From: a bacterium | GTDB taxonomy: Bacteria; Acidobacteriota; Polarisedimenticolia; J045 | Assembly: GCA_021372775.1 (NCBI GenBank) | Contig: JAJFTU010000248.1 | Span: 1 to 38,882 of the forward strand | Length of the DNA: 38,882 bases | Direction: 5' to 3' | Shown here: positions 26,394 through 34,463 of the stretch, piece by piece | Layout of the letters: each line of letters begins with the position of its first letter | How positions within the stretch are numbered: position 1 is the stretch's first letter | The notes under the pieces: generated by a model | Seen by the model: the letters and a program-made list of their open reading frames with translations, nothing else | Databases searched by the model: none | Told to the model about the DNA's origin: nothing | Translations under genes and position numbers: made by a program

Positions 26394-27164
26394 CTACTCG
26401 AGCTTGAACGTGACGATCACAGTGAAGTACACCTTGACCGGCTGGCCGTCGAGCGTGGCCGGCTTGTAGCGCCACCGGCGCACCGCGGCGATCGCCGCCT
26501 CGTCCAGCAGCGGATTCGACCGCAGGACCTTCACGCTTTCCACGGCGCCCGATTCCGTGATGATCGCTTGGAGAATGACCTTGCCTTCGACGCGCGCCCG
26601 GCGCGCCGTTTCGGGATAGTCCGGCTGCGGCTGGGAGACCGGCACCGGCGGCTGCACGTTGCCCGCGACGATGATCGGTTCCTTCGCTTCCGGTTCCGCG
26701 ACGTTGCCGACGATGTTCGTCAGCGAGCCGCCGATCAGGCCGCCCGGGACGCCGCCCGGAACGCCGCCCGGGACGCCGCCCGGAACGCCGCCCGGCACGC
26801 CTTCGCCGGAACCGCCCGCGTCTTCGACGACCTGACGCTCCAAGTCTTCCTTGGTGATCTTCTTGATTTCCGTCGGCTGCACGATCTCGCCCGGGGCGAC
26901 CGGCTTCGGCGCCTCGATCTGCTTCGGCGCTTCGGCGGCGGCGGCCTTGGCGGCGGCGGCCGGCGGCGGCGGCGGCGGCGGCGGCGCGGCCATGTCCACG
27001 AACGAAATCATCAGGTCCGGATCCTGGACCGCTTCGACGACGACGTAGCCAGCCGCAAGGGCCATCCCCAGCGCCCCGACATGGAGCACGAGCGCGAGGG
27101 GGAAGGTCCACCACTTGCGGCCAGGCACGCCGCCGACCCTGCTGTCGAGCATGTTATCGAACAT
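26394..27164 (-). CDS. tonB: TonB-family energy transducer with GGVP repeat
   Basis: 256 residues. One membrane helix lies at about 19-45 (TFPLALVLHVGALGMALAAG). A run of eight prolines and a Lys/Pro/Ala part follow, then GVPGG units (about 123-142), then the TonB C-terminal domain from about residue 178. That domain shows PDYPETARRARVEGKVILQ, IAAVRRWRYKPATLDGQPV and KVYFTVIVTF, all diagnostic. It spans the periplasm and passes ExbB/ExbD energy to outer-membrane receptors. GAGG lies eight bases before the ATG. It follows the TPR lipoprotein by 26 bp. The elastin-like GGVP stretch is unusual for a TonB linker. Confidence 0.94.
   Translation of the reverse strand: MFDNMLDSRVGGVPGRKWWTFPLALVLHVGALGMALAAGYVVVEAVQDPDLMISFVDMAAPPPPPPPPAAAAKAAAAEAPKQIEAPKPVAPGEIVQPTEIKKITKEDLERQVVEDAGGSGEGVPGGVPGGVPGGVPGGVPGGLIGGSLTNIVGNVAEPEAKEPIIVAGNVQPPVPVSQPQPDYPETARRARVEGKVILQAIITESGAVESVKVLRSNPLLDEAAIAAVRRWRYKPATLDGQPVKVYFTVIVTFKLE
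26741..26800 (-). repeat. 12-bp minisatellite in tonB (five copies)
   Basis: Five in-frame 12-bp units (consensus CGCCCGGRACGC on the plus strand) run head to tail. Alternate copies differ at one base; the last is CGCCCGGCACGC. They encode the GGVP repeats. Copy-number change would alter linker length without a frameshift. Confidence 0.9.
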
Positions 27165-27190
27165 TTGGACGTCCTCGCGTTTGCCGGCGG

Positions 27191-28093
27191 CTACTTCTTG
27201 GGAGCTTCGGCCTTGGGAGCCGCCGCTTCCTTCGCCGCCTGCTGCTTCTCTTGCTCCTGCTTGATCTTCCGCGCCTCGAGGGCCTTCTTGACCCAGCGGT
27301 CGGCCTCGGCGGTCTCGCGCTCCTCGCCGGCCTTGTTCTTCTGGTTGGCGTAGACCTTCGCCTGTTCGCGGTGCATCAGGTTGATGTAGGCCATGGCCTC
27401 AAAGTAGTTGTTGTCCAGAGCGACGGCTTTGTCCAGCGCCGCCATGCCCTTCGTGATCAGCTGCTGGCGTTCGGAGTCGCTCACCGCGGCGCCGCCCTTG
27501 TAGGACCGTTCCCAGCAGGCCACGCCGACGGTGTACCAGTTCTCCTTCACCTTCGGCGCGAGAGTGGCGACCTTCTCCCACGCGTCGAGCGCCTTGTTGA
27601 AGTCGCGCTTGACGTAGTAGGTGGCCAGCTCGCTCCAGATAGTGGGATCCTGCGGGTTCTTCGCGCGCTTCGCCTCGAGGAAGGCGACGGCCTTGTCGTC
27701 CATGCCGGCCGCGGCGAGGAGGCTCAGGTAGTACTTCTCGAGCTTCTCCGTCCACGCCTTGGGTTCGACGCCCTTGGCGTTCGGCGCGGGAAGGCGGAGG
27801 CACTTCTCGAAGTACTTGAGCGACTCTTCCGAGAACTGCTTGTCCTTCGGGTGGCTCGAACCCGGGTGGTACAGGGCCAAGTTCGAGATCGCCACCATGT
27901 AGTTGACCTGCGGGTCCTCGGGTTTGATCTGGAGGATTTGCTTGTAGTAGCCGATCGCCTCTTCGTACTGCTGGGCCTTGTAGGCCTTGTGCCCCTTGAC
28001 CAGCAGGACGCGCGCCTTGAGCGAGTCGCAGCCGGCCACGGCCAGCAGAGAGGAGACGACGACCAGCGCCAGCAGCCTTCGGCTCATTGCCAA
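27191..28093 (-). CDS. TPR-containing lipoprotein preceding tonB
   Basis: About 300 residues. The signal peptide ends in the lipobox VAGC, giving a lipidated cysteine near residue 22. TPR-like helical pairs follow: GHKAYKAQQYEEAIGYYKQI with LQIKPEDPQVNYM, then further helical hairpins (WSELATYYVKRDFNKALDAW, GMAALDKAVALDNNYFEAM). A Lys/Glu/Ala-rich coiled tail ends the protein. The start is either TTG at 28093 (GAGGGGG six bases upstream) or ATG at 28087; the former is listed. It is the first gene of a unit with tonB and exbB-exbD-exbD. The anchored TPRs probably act as a protein-binding scaffold for the Ton system; the partner is unknown. Confidence 0.85.
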   Translation of the reverse strand: MAMSRRLLALVVVSSLLAVAGCDSLKARVLLVKGHKAYKAQQYEEAIGYYKQILQIKPEDPQVNYMVAISNLALYHPGSSHPKDKQFSEESLKYFEKCLRLPAPNAKGVEPKAWTEKLEKYYLSLLAAAGMDDKAVAFLEAKRAKNPQDPTIWSELATYYVKRDFNKALDAWEKVATLAPKVKENWYTVGVACWERSYKGGAAVSDSERQQLITKGMAALDKAVALDNNYFEAMAYINLMHREQAKVYANQKNKAGEERETAEADRWVKKALEARKIKQEQEKQQAAKEAAAPKAEAPKK

Positions 28094-28285
28094 CCCTGTC
28101 CCCCTCGATGCGGGGGCGAAAAGGGCGAGGATCGCCGTCGCGTCAGCGGCGCCGCGATCGGCGCGCGACCACCCTTCCGGGACGGCAGCGCGCGGCGCTC
28201 AACCCTGAGTTCTTGGTCCTCTTACCCGGTGAACGTCCTTCTGGTTTCCCGCGGCACGGCGGCCGAAACAATCGGCCCACCGCGC

Positions 28286-28294
28286 TTTATAGCA
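28286..28294 (-). promoter_or_regulatory. Extended -10 promoter for the TPR-tonB-exbBD unit
   Basis: The minus strand reads TGCTATAAA, an extended -10 (TGn plus TATAAA) in an otherwise G+C-rich gap between ridA and the TPR gene. No good -35 lies 17 bp upstream, as is usual for extended -10 promoters. The leader would be about 185 nt. Confidence 0.5.
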
Positions 28295-28345
28295 TATCGA
28301 GCCGGCCCCGGCCGCCGTCCAGCGGACGCCGCCGAGGGGGAAGCG

Positions 28346-28729
28346 TCAGCGGAGCGCCGCCGTCGCCTCGATTTCCACTTTGGCGTCCTTGGGGAGACGC
28401 CCAATCTGAATGGCCGAGCGGGCCGGCCGATGCTCGCCGAACGCTTCCGCGTAGACAGCGTTCACGGCGGCGAAGTCATTCATGTCGGACAGGAAGACCG
28501 TGGTCTTGACGACGAGCGCCATGCTGGAGCCGGCCGCTTCGAGGACCGCGCGCAGATTGGCCAGGGCCTGGCGGGCTTGAGTCGCGGCGTCGCCTTCGAG
28601 AATCTGACCGGTCTCGGGGATCAGCGGGATCTGACCCGAGCAGAAAACCAGACCGCCGGCGATGATCGCCTGGCTGTACGGCCCGATCGCCTTAGGCGCT
28701 TTCTCAGTGGCGACGACTCTGAGGTCCAT
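28346..28729 (-). CDS. ridA: RidA-family enamine/imine deaminase
   Basis: 127 residues, full length for the family. It begins with [18 protein letters not shown], the RidA start, and contains [16 protein letters not shown] and the active-site region [21 protein letters not shown]. Arg104 is the substrate carboxylate anchor and Glu119/Glu121 lie in the catalytic strand. It hydrolyses reactive 2-aminoacrylate and similar enamines formed by PLP enzymes, protecting them. It lies 109 bp after relA/spoT on the same strand, with a short hairpin between. AGGA precedes the ATG. Confidence 0.96.
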   Translation of the reverse strand: MDLRVVATEKAPKAIGPYSQAIIAGGLVFCSGQIPLIPETGQILEGDAATQARQALANLRAVLEAAGSSMALVVKTTVFLSDMNDFAAVNAVYAEAFGEHRPARSAIQIGRLPKDAKVEIEATAALR

Positions 28730-28750
28730 TCAGCGTCCTACCCCGGCGCC

Positions 28751-28767
28751 GGCCGGCGGAGCCGGCC
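28751..28767. other. Hairpin between relA/spoT and ridA
   Basis: GGCCGGC (28751-28757) pairs with GCCGGCC (28761-28767) around a three-base loop. No T-tract follows on the minus strand, so attenuation or RNA processing is likelier than full termination. Confidence 0.35.
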
Positions 28768-28838
28768 TGCGAACGGCAGGTGGGGGGCGACGAACGGTCG
28801 GTCCAAACCGGCGACCGGCGTCCATCTCCGACATTATG

Positions 28839-31004
28839 TCAGCGGTTTGGCCCGGCCGCACGCGCCGGGGACACTCTCCGCACCTGATACACCCCTTCTA
28901 TCTTCCGTATTCGTTCGATCAGGCGCTCCACCTGCCCTCGACCGCCCACTTCGGCGACCAGACTGATCGTCCCGCGCTGCTGCTCGTCCACGCCCGCGGC
29001 CGCGTGCTGGATGTTGATCCGCTCCTTCTCCAGCAGCTCGGCCACCCGCGCGAGCATCCCCGGACGATTTTCGGTAAGGACGAACACGCCGACGCTGAAG
29101 CCGCCCCCCTCGTTCCCGTCCGCCCATTCGACGTCGATCCGGCGGTCCAGTTCGACGAAGAGCGCCTCGAGGTTCGGGCAGTCGTCGCGGTGGACGGAGA
29201 CGCCCTTGCCGCGGGTGATGTAGCCGACGATGCCATCGCCGGGGATCGGGTTGCAGCACCTGGCGAGCGTGATCAGCGTGTCCCCCACGCCGCGGACGAG
29301 GACCTTGTCCCCCTTCCGCGCGAAGAGGCGCTGCGCCCGCTCCAGCAGCGATGGATCGGTCGCCGGAACCGCCTTCGGGGCCGCGACGGCGAAGAACTGC
29401 TGCGGCGTCACGCGCCCCCGGCCGAGGGCGGCGTGGAGCGCGTCCATGTCCTCGACCTTCAGCTCGGCGAGCGCCGCCGCGCGCCGCTCCTCGGCGATGT
29501 TCTTCAGCGAGAGGCCGAGCTTCCGCGCTTCCTTTTCGAGCAGCGACTTCCCCAGCTCGATCGAGCGGGCGTGCTCGACCTGCTTGAGGAACGCCCGGAT
29601 CTTGCTCCGGGCGCGCGTCGTCTTGGCGACGGCCAGCCAGTCCCGGCTCGGCTGGTGGCCGGCCTGGGTGACGATCTCCACCTGGTCGCCGTTCTTGAGG
29701 TCCGTCTTGAGCGGCAGGAGGCGGCCGTTGACCCGCGCCCCGACGCACTGGTGGCCGACCTCGGTGTGGACTGCGTAGGCGAAGTCGAGCGGCGTCGCGC
29801 CGCGCGGGAGGTTGATCACCTTCCCCCGCGGAGTGAAGACGTAGACTTCCCGCGGGTAGAGGTCGATCTTCACCAGCTTCAGGAACTCCCGCGAGTCGCG
29901 GATGTCCTTCTGCCACTCCATGACCTGCCGCAGCCACTGCACGCCGGCGAGCTCGCGGTCGGTCATCTGCCCCTTTTCCTTGTACTGCCAGTGGGCGGCG
30001 ATCCCCTCCTCCGCCAGGCGGTGCATCTCGAAGGTGCGGATCTGGACCTCGAAGGGGAACCCCCGCTCCGACATCACGGTCGTGTGCAGCGACTGGTACA
30101 GGTTGGGCTTGGGCATCGCGATGTAGTCCTTGATCCGCCCCGGCACCGGCGGCCAGAACGAATGGACGATGCCCAGCGCCCCGTAGCAGTCCTTGACGCT
30201 CGACGTCAGGAGGCGCATCGCCACGACGTCGTAGACCTGCTCGACCTCGATCCCCTGCGCCTGCATCTTGCGCCAGATCGAGTAGACGCTCTTCAGCCGG
30301 CCGCTGATGTCGGCCTCGATCCCGTGCTCGGCCAGCCCGGCGCGGAGCCGCTCCTTGACCTCGGCGATCAGCTCCTCCGCCGCGGCCGCGCGGTCCTCGA
30401 TCCGCCGCGAGAGGTTGGCGAACGCCTCCGGCTCGGCGTACTTCAGCGCCAGGTCCTCGAGCTCGGCGCGGAAGCGGCCGAGGCCGAGGCGGTTGGCCAG
30501 CGGCACGTAGATGTCGAGCGTCTCCTGCGCGATCCGCCGCTGCTTGTCCTCCGGCATGTACTGCAGCGTGCGCATGTTGTGGAGGCGGTCGGCCAGCTTG
30601 ACGAGGATCACCCGGATGTCCTCGACCATCGCGAGGATCATCTTGCGGAGGTTCTCGGCCTGCCGTTCCTCGTCCGAGCTGTACTTGATCTTCGACAGCT
30701 TCGTCACGCCGTCGACGAGGGCCGCGACCTCCTTGCCGAACTTGGCGCGGATCTCGTCGAGCGGGACGTGGACGTCCTCGACGACGTCGTGCAGGAACCC
30801 CGTGGCGATCGTCTGGACGTCGAGCCCGAGCTCGGCGAGGAGGTAGGCGACCTCGAGCGGGTGGACGAGGTACGGCTCGCCGGAGCGCCTCGTCTGGCCG
30901 CGGTGCGCCAGCGCGCTGTAGACGTAGGCGCGCCTAAGAAAGTCGAGGTCGGCGTCCGCACGGTGCCGCTCGACCCGCTCTTGAATGTCTTCGTAGCGGA
31001 TCAC
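28839..31004 (-). CDS. rel: Bifunctional (p)ppGpp synthetase/hydrolase, RelA/SpoT (Rel) type
   Basis: 721 residues with all Rel domains. The HD hydrolase (about 25-170) keeps His48 in YLVHPLE, His72-Asp73 in GFLHDVVED and KLADRLHNMRTL. The synthetase (about 235-345) has the conserved stretch RIKDYIAMPKPNLYQSLHTT (290-309) and Glu319 in FEVQIRT. TGS (about 382-445) starts VYVFTPRGKVINLPRGA. A zinc-finger-like region with ARCCNPIPGD and a C-terminal ACT domain (about 645-715) follow. It should make and degrade the alarmone with both halves active. The start is GTG at 31004. A TATAAT lies 19 bp upstream and a terminator just above it, so it has its own promoter. Confidence 0.96.
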   Translation of the reverse strand: MIRYEDIQERVERHRADADLDFLRRAYVYSALAHRGQTRRSGEPYLVHPLEVAYLLAELGLDVQTIATGFLHDVVEDVHVPLDEIRAKFGKEVAALVDGVTKLSKIKYSSDEERQAENLRKMILAMVEDIRVILVKLADRLHNMRTLQYMPEDKQRRIAQETLDIYVPLANRLGLGRFRAELEDLALKYAEPEAFANLSRRIEDRAAAAEELIAEVKERLRAGLAEHGIEADISGRLKSVYSIWRKMQAQGIEVEQVYDVVAMRLLTSSVKDCYGALGIVHSFWPPVPGRIKDYIAMPKPNLYQSLHTTVMSERGFPFEVQIRTFEMHRLAEEGIAAHWQYKEKGQMTDRELAGVQWLRQVMEWQKDIRDSREFLKLVKIDLYPREVYVFTPRGKVINLPRGATPLDFAYAVHTEVGHQCVGARVNGRLLPLKTDLKNGDQVEIVTQAGHQPSRDWLAVAKTTRARSKIRAFLKQVEHARSIELGKSLLEKEARKLGLSLKNIAEERRAAALAELKVEDMDALHAALGRGRVTPQQFFAVAAPKAVPATDPSLLERAQRLFARKGDKVLVRGVGDTLITLARCCNPIPGDGIVGYITRGKGVSVHRDDCPNLEALFVELDRRIDVEWADGNEGGGFSVGVFVLTENRPGMLARVAELLEKERINIQHAAAGVDEQQRGTISLVAEVGGRGQVERLIERIRKIEGVYQVRRVSPARAAGPNR

Positions 31005-31022
31005 GGGGGCTTCCCTTGCCGG

Positions 31023-31028
31023 ATTATA
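31023..31028 (-). promoter_or_regulatory. -10 box of the relA/spoT gene
   Basis: The minus strand has a perfect TATAAT ending 18 bp before the GTG start. It is followed by AAGGGAAG as ribosome site, so the leader would be only about 12 nt. No clear -35 was found at 16-19 bp upstream. Confidence 0.5.
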
Positions 31029-31050
31029 GGGGCGCCGCTCCCGAATGCGC

Positions 31051-31077
31051 GAAGGGGCGGCCGGCGGCCGCCCCTTC
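31051..31077 (-). terminator. Hairpin terminator after secF
   Basis: A perfect 12-bp stem (arms 31051-31062 and 31066-31077, GAAGGGGCGGCC with its complement) has a 3-base loop. It lies 30 bp past the secF stop and just upstream of the relA/spoT -10 box. The trailing T-content is low, but the stem is the strongest in this region. Confidence 0.7.
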
Positions 31078-31106
31078 GTTCGGATCGTGCGTCGGCGACG
31101 CGGGGC

Positions 31107-32345
31107 TCAGGCCCGCGCCCCCTTGGTTCCCCGCGCCGGGCGGACCGGCGCCTTGCCGGCGGCGGTCGCCGCGTGGGCGGAACCCTTGAGGCCGAAGATC
31201 TTCAGCCAGATCGTGAGGACCGGGCTGGCGATGTAGATCGAGGAGTAGGTCCCGACGATGATCCCGACCAGCAGGACGAACGAGAACGGCCGCAGCACCG
31301 GGCCGCCGAAGAGGAACAGCGCCAGCACCGAGAGCCAGGTCAGGAACGACGTGATGACCGTCCGCGACAGCGTCTGGTTGATCGAGTCGTTGATCGTGTC
31401 CTCGAACTTGGCCGACCCGCGGACCTTCATGTTCTCGCGGATGCGGTCGAAGATCACGACCGTGTCGTTCATCGAGTAGCCGATCAGCGTCAGGAAGGCC
31501 GCGACCACCGGCAGGTTCGCCTCGTAGCCGGAAAGGCTGAACAGCCCCAAGGTGAAGATCGTGTCGTGGACGAGGGCGACGATCGCGCCGAGGCCCCACT
31601 GGAAGTGGAACCGGAACCAGATGTAGACCAGCATCCCGAGGAGCGCGCCCAAGGTCGCCCAAAGGGCCTTGGAGCGCATCTCGCCGGAGACGGAGGCTTC
31701 GATCACGTTCTGGCCGCGCAGCCCGAACGGGCCGACGAAAGCCTTCGACGCGAGCGCCGTCGCCGCCGCCGCCGGGACGCCCGGCGTCCCTTGGGCCTCG
31801 GCCACGCTCTGGAAGATGCCGTTGTGCTCCCGGCGGTACTTCGTCAGGGCGTTGGCCGCCGCGTCGGCGTCCGCCGCCGCGAGGCCGTTCTGGACGAGGA
31901 ACTGCGAGATCGTCACCTGGTCGGCGATGTTGAGGTCGAGCTTGCCCGAGGCGCGGGCGGCCCGCGCTTCGGGGGTGCTCAGCGCGTCGGTGATCCGCCG
32001 CGCCAAGTCGCGTTCCTCGCCCGGCCGCCGCTCGGGGAGCCCGGCGCGGACGACGATTTCGCGGTTGTTGGTGTCGCCGATCGCGGTCTTGGCGTCGGCG
32101 ACGGTCGTCACCGAGACGCTCGGCAGGCCGGCGCCCCCCTCGAGCTCGGAGCGGATCTGGTCGAGGGACGGCGGCTGCACGTAGCGGAGCGAAACCTCGA
32201 CGCCGCCCGTGAACTCGACCGCCTGCTTGATGCCGTGGATCGGCACGAAGATCAGCGAGAAAGTGATCGTGACCGCGGAGATCCCCAGCCACAGCCACTT
32301 CCAGCGCATGAAGTTGATTTTCGGCTCGTGGAACAGCTCGAACAT
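31107..32345 (-). CDS. secF: Protein translocase subunit SecF with long periplasmic insertion
   Basis: 412 residues from ATG 32345 (GGGGAG seven bases upstream). Another ATG at 32351 is too close to that site. Standard SecF parts are visible: N-terminal TM1 (about 17-38), QAVEFTGGVEVSLRY (41-55), and five C-terminal helices with FDRIRENMKVR. Usual SecF is about 300 residues; the surplus is a 100-residue insertion (about 110-215) in the first periplasmic domain. That insertion includes NALTKYRREHNGIFQSVAEA followed by QGTPGV, similar to the helix-hairpin-helix units of ComEA or GspK. With SecD and YajC it uses the proton gradient to help complete protein export. Confidence 0.94.
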   Translation of the reverse strand: MFELFHEPKINFMRWKWLWLGISAVTITFSLIFVPIHGIKQAVEFTGGVEVSLRYVQPPSLDQIRSELEGGAGLPSVSVTTVADAKTAIGDTNNREIVVRAGLPERRPGEERDLARRITDALSTPEARAARASGKLDLNIADQVTISQFLVQNGLAAADADAAANALTKYRREHNGIFQSVAEAQGTPGVPAAAATALASKAFVGPFGLRGQNVIEASVSGEMRSKALWATLGALLGMLVYIWFRFHFQWGLGAIVALVHDTIFTLGLFSLSGYEANLPVVAAFLTLIGYSMNDTVVIFDRIRENMKVRGSAKFEDTINDSINQTLSRTVITSFLTWLSVLALFLFGGPVLRPFSFVLLVGIIVGTYSSIYIASPVLTIWLKIFGLKGSAHAATAAGKAPVRPARGTKGARA

Positions 32346-32365
32346 CGGCATTCTCCCCGTCGTCG

Positions 32366-33961
32366 TCAGATCGAAAGACGCTTGACCTGCCGGCCGCGGA
32401 TCTCGACGTCGAAGATGAAGCGGCTGACGACGAGCGCGGTGAACAGGTTGGCAAGCAGTCCGACCGTCAAGGAAACGGCGAACCCCTTGACGGGGCCGGT
32501 GCCGTAGTTGAACAGGAAGAGCGCCGAGACGATCGTGGTCACGTGGGTGTCGAGGATCGCCGAGAGGGCCTTGGCGAAGCCTTGCTCGACGGCCGCGGGA
32601 ACGCTTCGCCCGTGCCTCAGCTCCTCGCGGATGCGCTCGAAGATGAGGACGTTGGAGTCCACGGCCATGCCGACCGTCAACGCGTAGCCGGCGATGCCGG
32701 GGAGCGTCAGGACGGCGCCGACGCCCGACATGACGGCGGCGAGGATCAGCAGGTTCAGCACCAGCGCGACGATGGCGTTGATCCCCGAGCGCCGGTAGTA
32801 GATCAGCATGAAGAGGCAGACGGCGAGCGACCCGATGTAGGAGGCCCGGACGCCGGCGTCGATCGAGTCCTTGCCCAGCGAGGGACCGACCGTCCGTTCT
32901 TCGATCGTGTTGACGCGGGCCGGCAGGGCGCCGGCGCGCAGCTGCAGCGCGAGGTCGTCGGCGGTCTGGGGGGTGAAGTTCCCCTCGATCATCCCGCGCA
33001 TCCCGATCTCGGAGTTGATCCGCGGGGCGGAGATGATCTTGTCGTCGAGGACGATCGGCATCTGGCGGCCGACGTTGGTGCGGGTGAACTTGGCGAAGCG
33101 GTCCACGGCGTTGACGTGGAGCTGGAAGTCCACGACCGCGCCGCCGAACTGCCCCTGCCCGCGCCGCGCGTCGGCGAGGTCGGCGCCGGTGATGACCGAC
33201 GAGCGCTCGACGGCCATCCACTCCGTCGCCGCCTGCTTGCCGGTCTGCCGGTCCGTCTCCTGGTAGGGGAGGATCTCGACGCCCGTCGGGATCTGCCCGC
33301 CGAGCATCTGCGCGACCTCTTCCTTCGAGCGGCCGCGGAACGGCCCCATGCCGTCGGCGCGGTAGTAGGCCGAGCGGAGTTCGAGGCGCGCCTGGGTCTG
33401 GATCAGGCCCTTGACGCGGCTCGGGTCCTCGACGCCGGGAAGCTCGACGAGGATCCGGTCGCGCTGGTCGCCGCCCAGCCGCTGGATGTTGGTCTCGCTG
33501 ACGCCGAAGGCGTCCACGCGGTTGCGGATCGTGGTGAGCGCCTGCTTCACCGCGTTGTCGCGGTGGAGGTCCATCTCGCTCGGCGGCATCTGGATCCGCA
33601 GTTCGCCCGCGCCGCTCGAGGAGGACCAGTTGCCGAGGTCGTCCTTGATCGCCGCCTCGACGTCGCCGCCGCGGCCGGCCGGGATGTCGGAAACGATCAC
33701 CTGCCCGCCGTCGGCGCTGCTGACGCGGACGGTCGGGAACCCTTCCTTCCGCAGCTTCTCCGCCACGCGCGTGGCCATCGCGTCGGCCGCGGCCTTGACC
33801 GCGTCGTCGGTGACGACCTGCATCACGAGGTGGGAGCCGCCCTTAAGGTCGAGTCCCAGGCTCATGTTCAGGAACGGGCGTCCCTCGCGCGGCCAGGAGA
33901 AGAACAGAGCCCAGGCCGTCACGGCGAGGATCAGCCCAAGTTTCCACCACGGATTCTTCAC
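32366..33961 (-). CDS. secD: Protein translocase subunit SecD
   Basis: 531 residues. The start is GTG at 33961, overlapping the yajC stop as GTGA with GGGG upstream. TM1 (about 7-24) is followed by MSLGLDLKGGSHLVMQV, the SecD signature. The periplasmic P1 base and head follow (DNAVKQALTTIRNRVDAFG, VSETNIQRLGGDQRDRILVE), with PGVEDPSRVK. Five C-terminal helices contain MAVDSNVLIFERIREELRHG. It is an RND-fold partner of SecF in the inner membrane. Order yajC-secD-secF is the classical one. Length is near normal. Confidence 0.97.
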   Translation of the reverse strand: MKNPWWKLGLILAVTAWALFFSWPREGRPFLNMSLGLDLKGGSHLVMQVVTDDAVKAAADAMATRVAEKLRKEGFPTVRVSSADGGQVIVSDIPAGRGGDVEAAIKDDLGNWSSSSGAGELRIQMPPSEMDLHRDNAVKQALTTIRNRVDAFGVSETNIQRLGGDQRDRILVELPGVEDPSRVKGLIQTQARLELRSAYYRADGMGPFRGRSKEEVAQMLGGQIPTGVEILPYQETDRQTGKQAATEWMAVERSSVITGADLADARRGQGQFGGAVVDFQLHVNAVDRFAKFTRTNVGRQMPIVLDDKIISAPRINSEIGMRGMIEGNFTPQTADDLALQLRAGALPARVNTIEERTVGPSLGKDSIDAGVRASYIGSLAVCLFMLIYYRRSGINAIVALVLNLLILAAVMSGVGAVLTLPGIAGYALTVGMAVDSNVLIFERIREELRHGRSVPAAVEQGFAKALSAILDTHVTTIVSALFLFNYGTGPVKGFAVSLTVGLLANLFTALVVSRFIFDVEIRGRQVKRLSI

Positions 33962-34305
33962 GGCGTGTCCCCTTCGGTCTTCCCGGCCACGTAGCCGCGC
34001 AGCAGCGTCACTTCGACGCCGGTCGCGATCCGCAGCCGGACCGTCTTTTCGTCGTCGGCCTTGGTCACCGTTCCGATCAGCCCGCCGGTGGTGACGACCT
34101 TGTCGCCCGCCTGCAGCGACTTCACCATCGCGTCGTGCTCCTTCTGGCGCCGCTGCTGCGGCCGGATCATGAAGAAGTACATGATCAGCACGATCGGCAC
34201 GAACATGATGAGCATGGAGATGAGCGAGCCGCCGCCCTGCTGCTGCGGCGCGCCGCCGGGCGCCGCCTGAGCGAGAGGCAGCGCGAGGGCCGTCAACGAA
34301 TGCAT
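33958..34305 (-). CDS. yajC: Sec translocase accessory protein YajC
   Basis: 115 residues from ATG 34305, chosen because a perfect GAGGAGG lies six bases upstream; a TTG at 34311 is less likely. A Gly/Gln/Pro-rich start leads to one membrane helix (LISMLIMFVPIVLIMYFFMI), then RPQQRRQKEHDAM and the small SH3-like domain LQAGDKVVTTGGLIGTV. All are diagnostic of YajC. It joins SecDF in the holo-translocon. It is the first gene of the secDF unit. Confidence 0.96.
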   Translation of the reverse strand: MHSLTALALPLAQAAPGGAPQQQGGGSLISMLIMFVPIVLIMYFFMIRPQQRRQKEHDAMVKSLQAGDKVVTTGGLIGTVTKADDEKTVRLRIATGVEVTLLRGYVAGKTEGDTP

Positions 34306-34398
34306 GAACAACCTCCTCGATGCGCGAAGGACCGTCCGGACCCGACGCGGACGCAGGCCGCCCGCCCGGAGGGGGGTGGCCCGCCGGCAAATCGAGAG

Positions 34399-34427
34399 AT
34401 TCTTGACGCAACCGCGCTCTTAATCAA
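34399..34427 (-). promoter_or_regulatory. Promoter of yajC-secD-secF
   Basis: TTGATT and AAGAAT are separated by exactly 17 bp on the minus strand (4/6 matches each) and lie about 95 bp before the yajC ATG. The patch is A+T-richer than its surroundings. Confidence 0.5.
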
Positions 34428-34463
34428 GTCGCGCCGTCCGGGCGGCGGGTAAACTACCGCCTC

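Noticed and set aside
28662-32507. A plus-strand open frame of about 1280 codons opposite relA/spoT and secF
   Set aside because: It lies antisense to rel and secF, both with intact catalytic motifs. Composition is skewed to Arg, Asp, Val and Leu without any fold signature.
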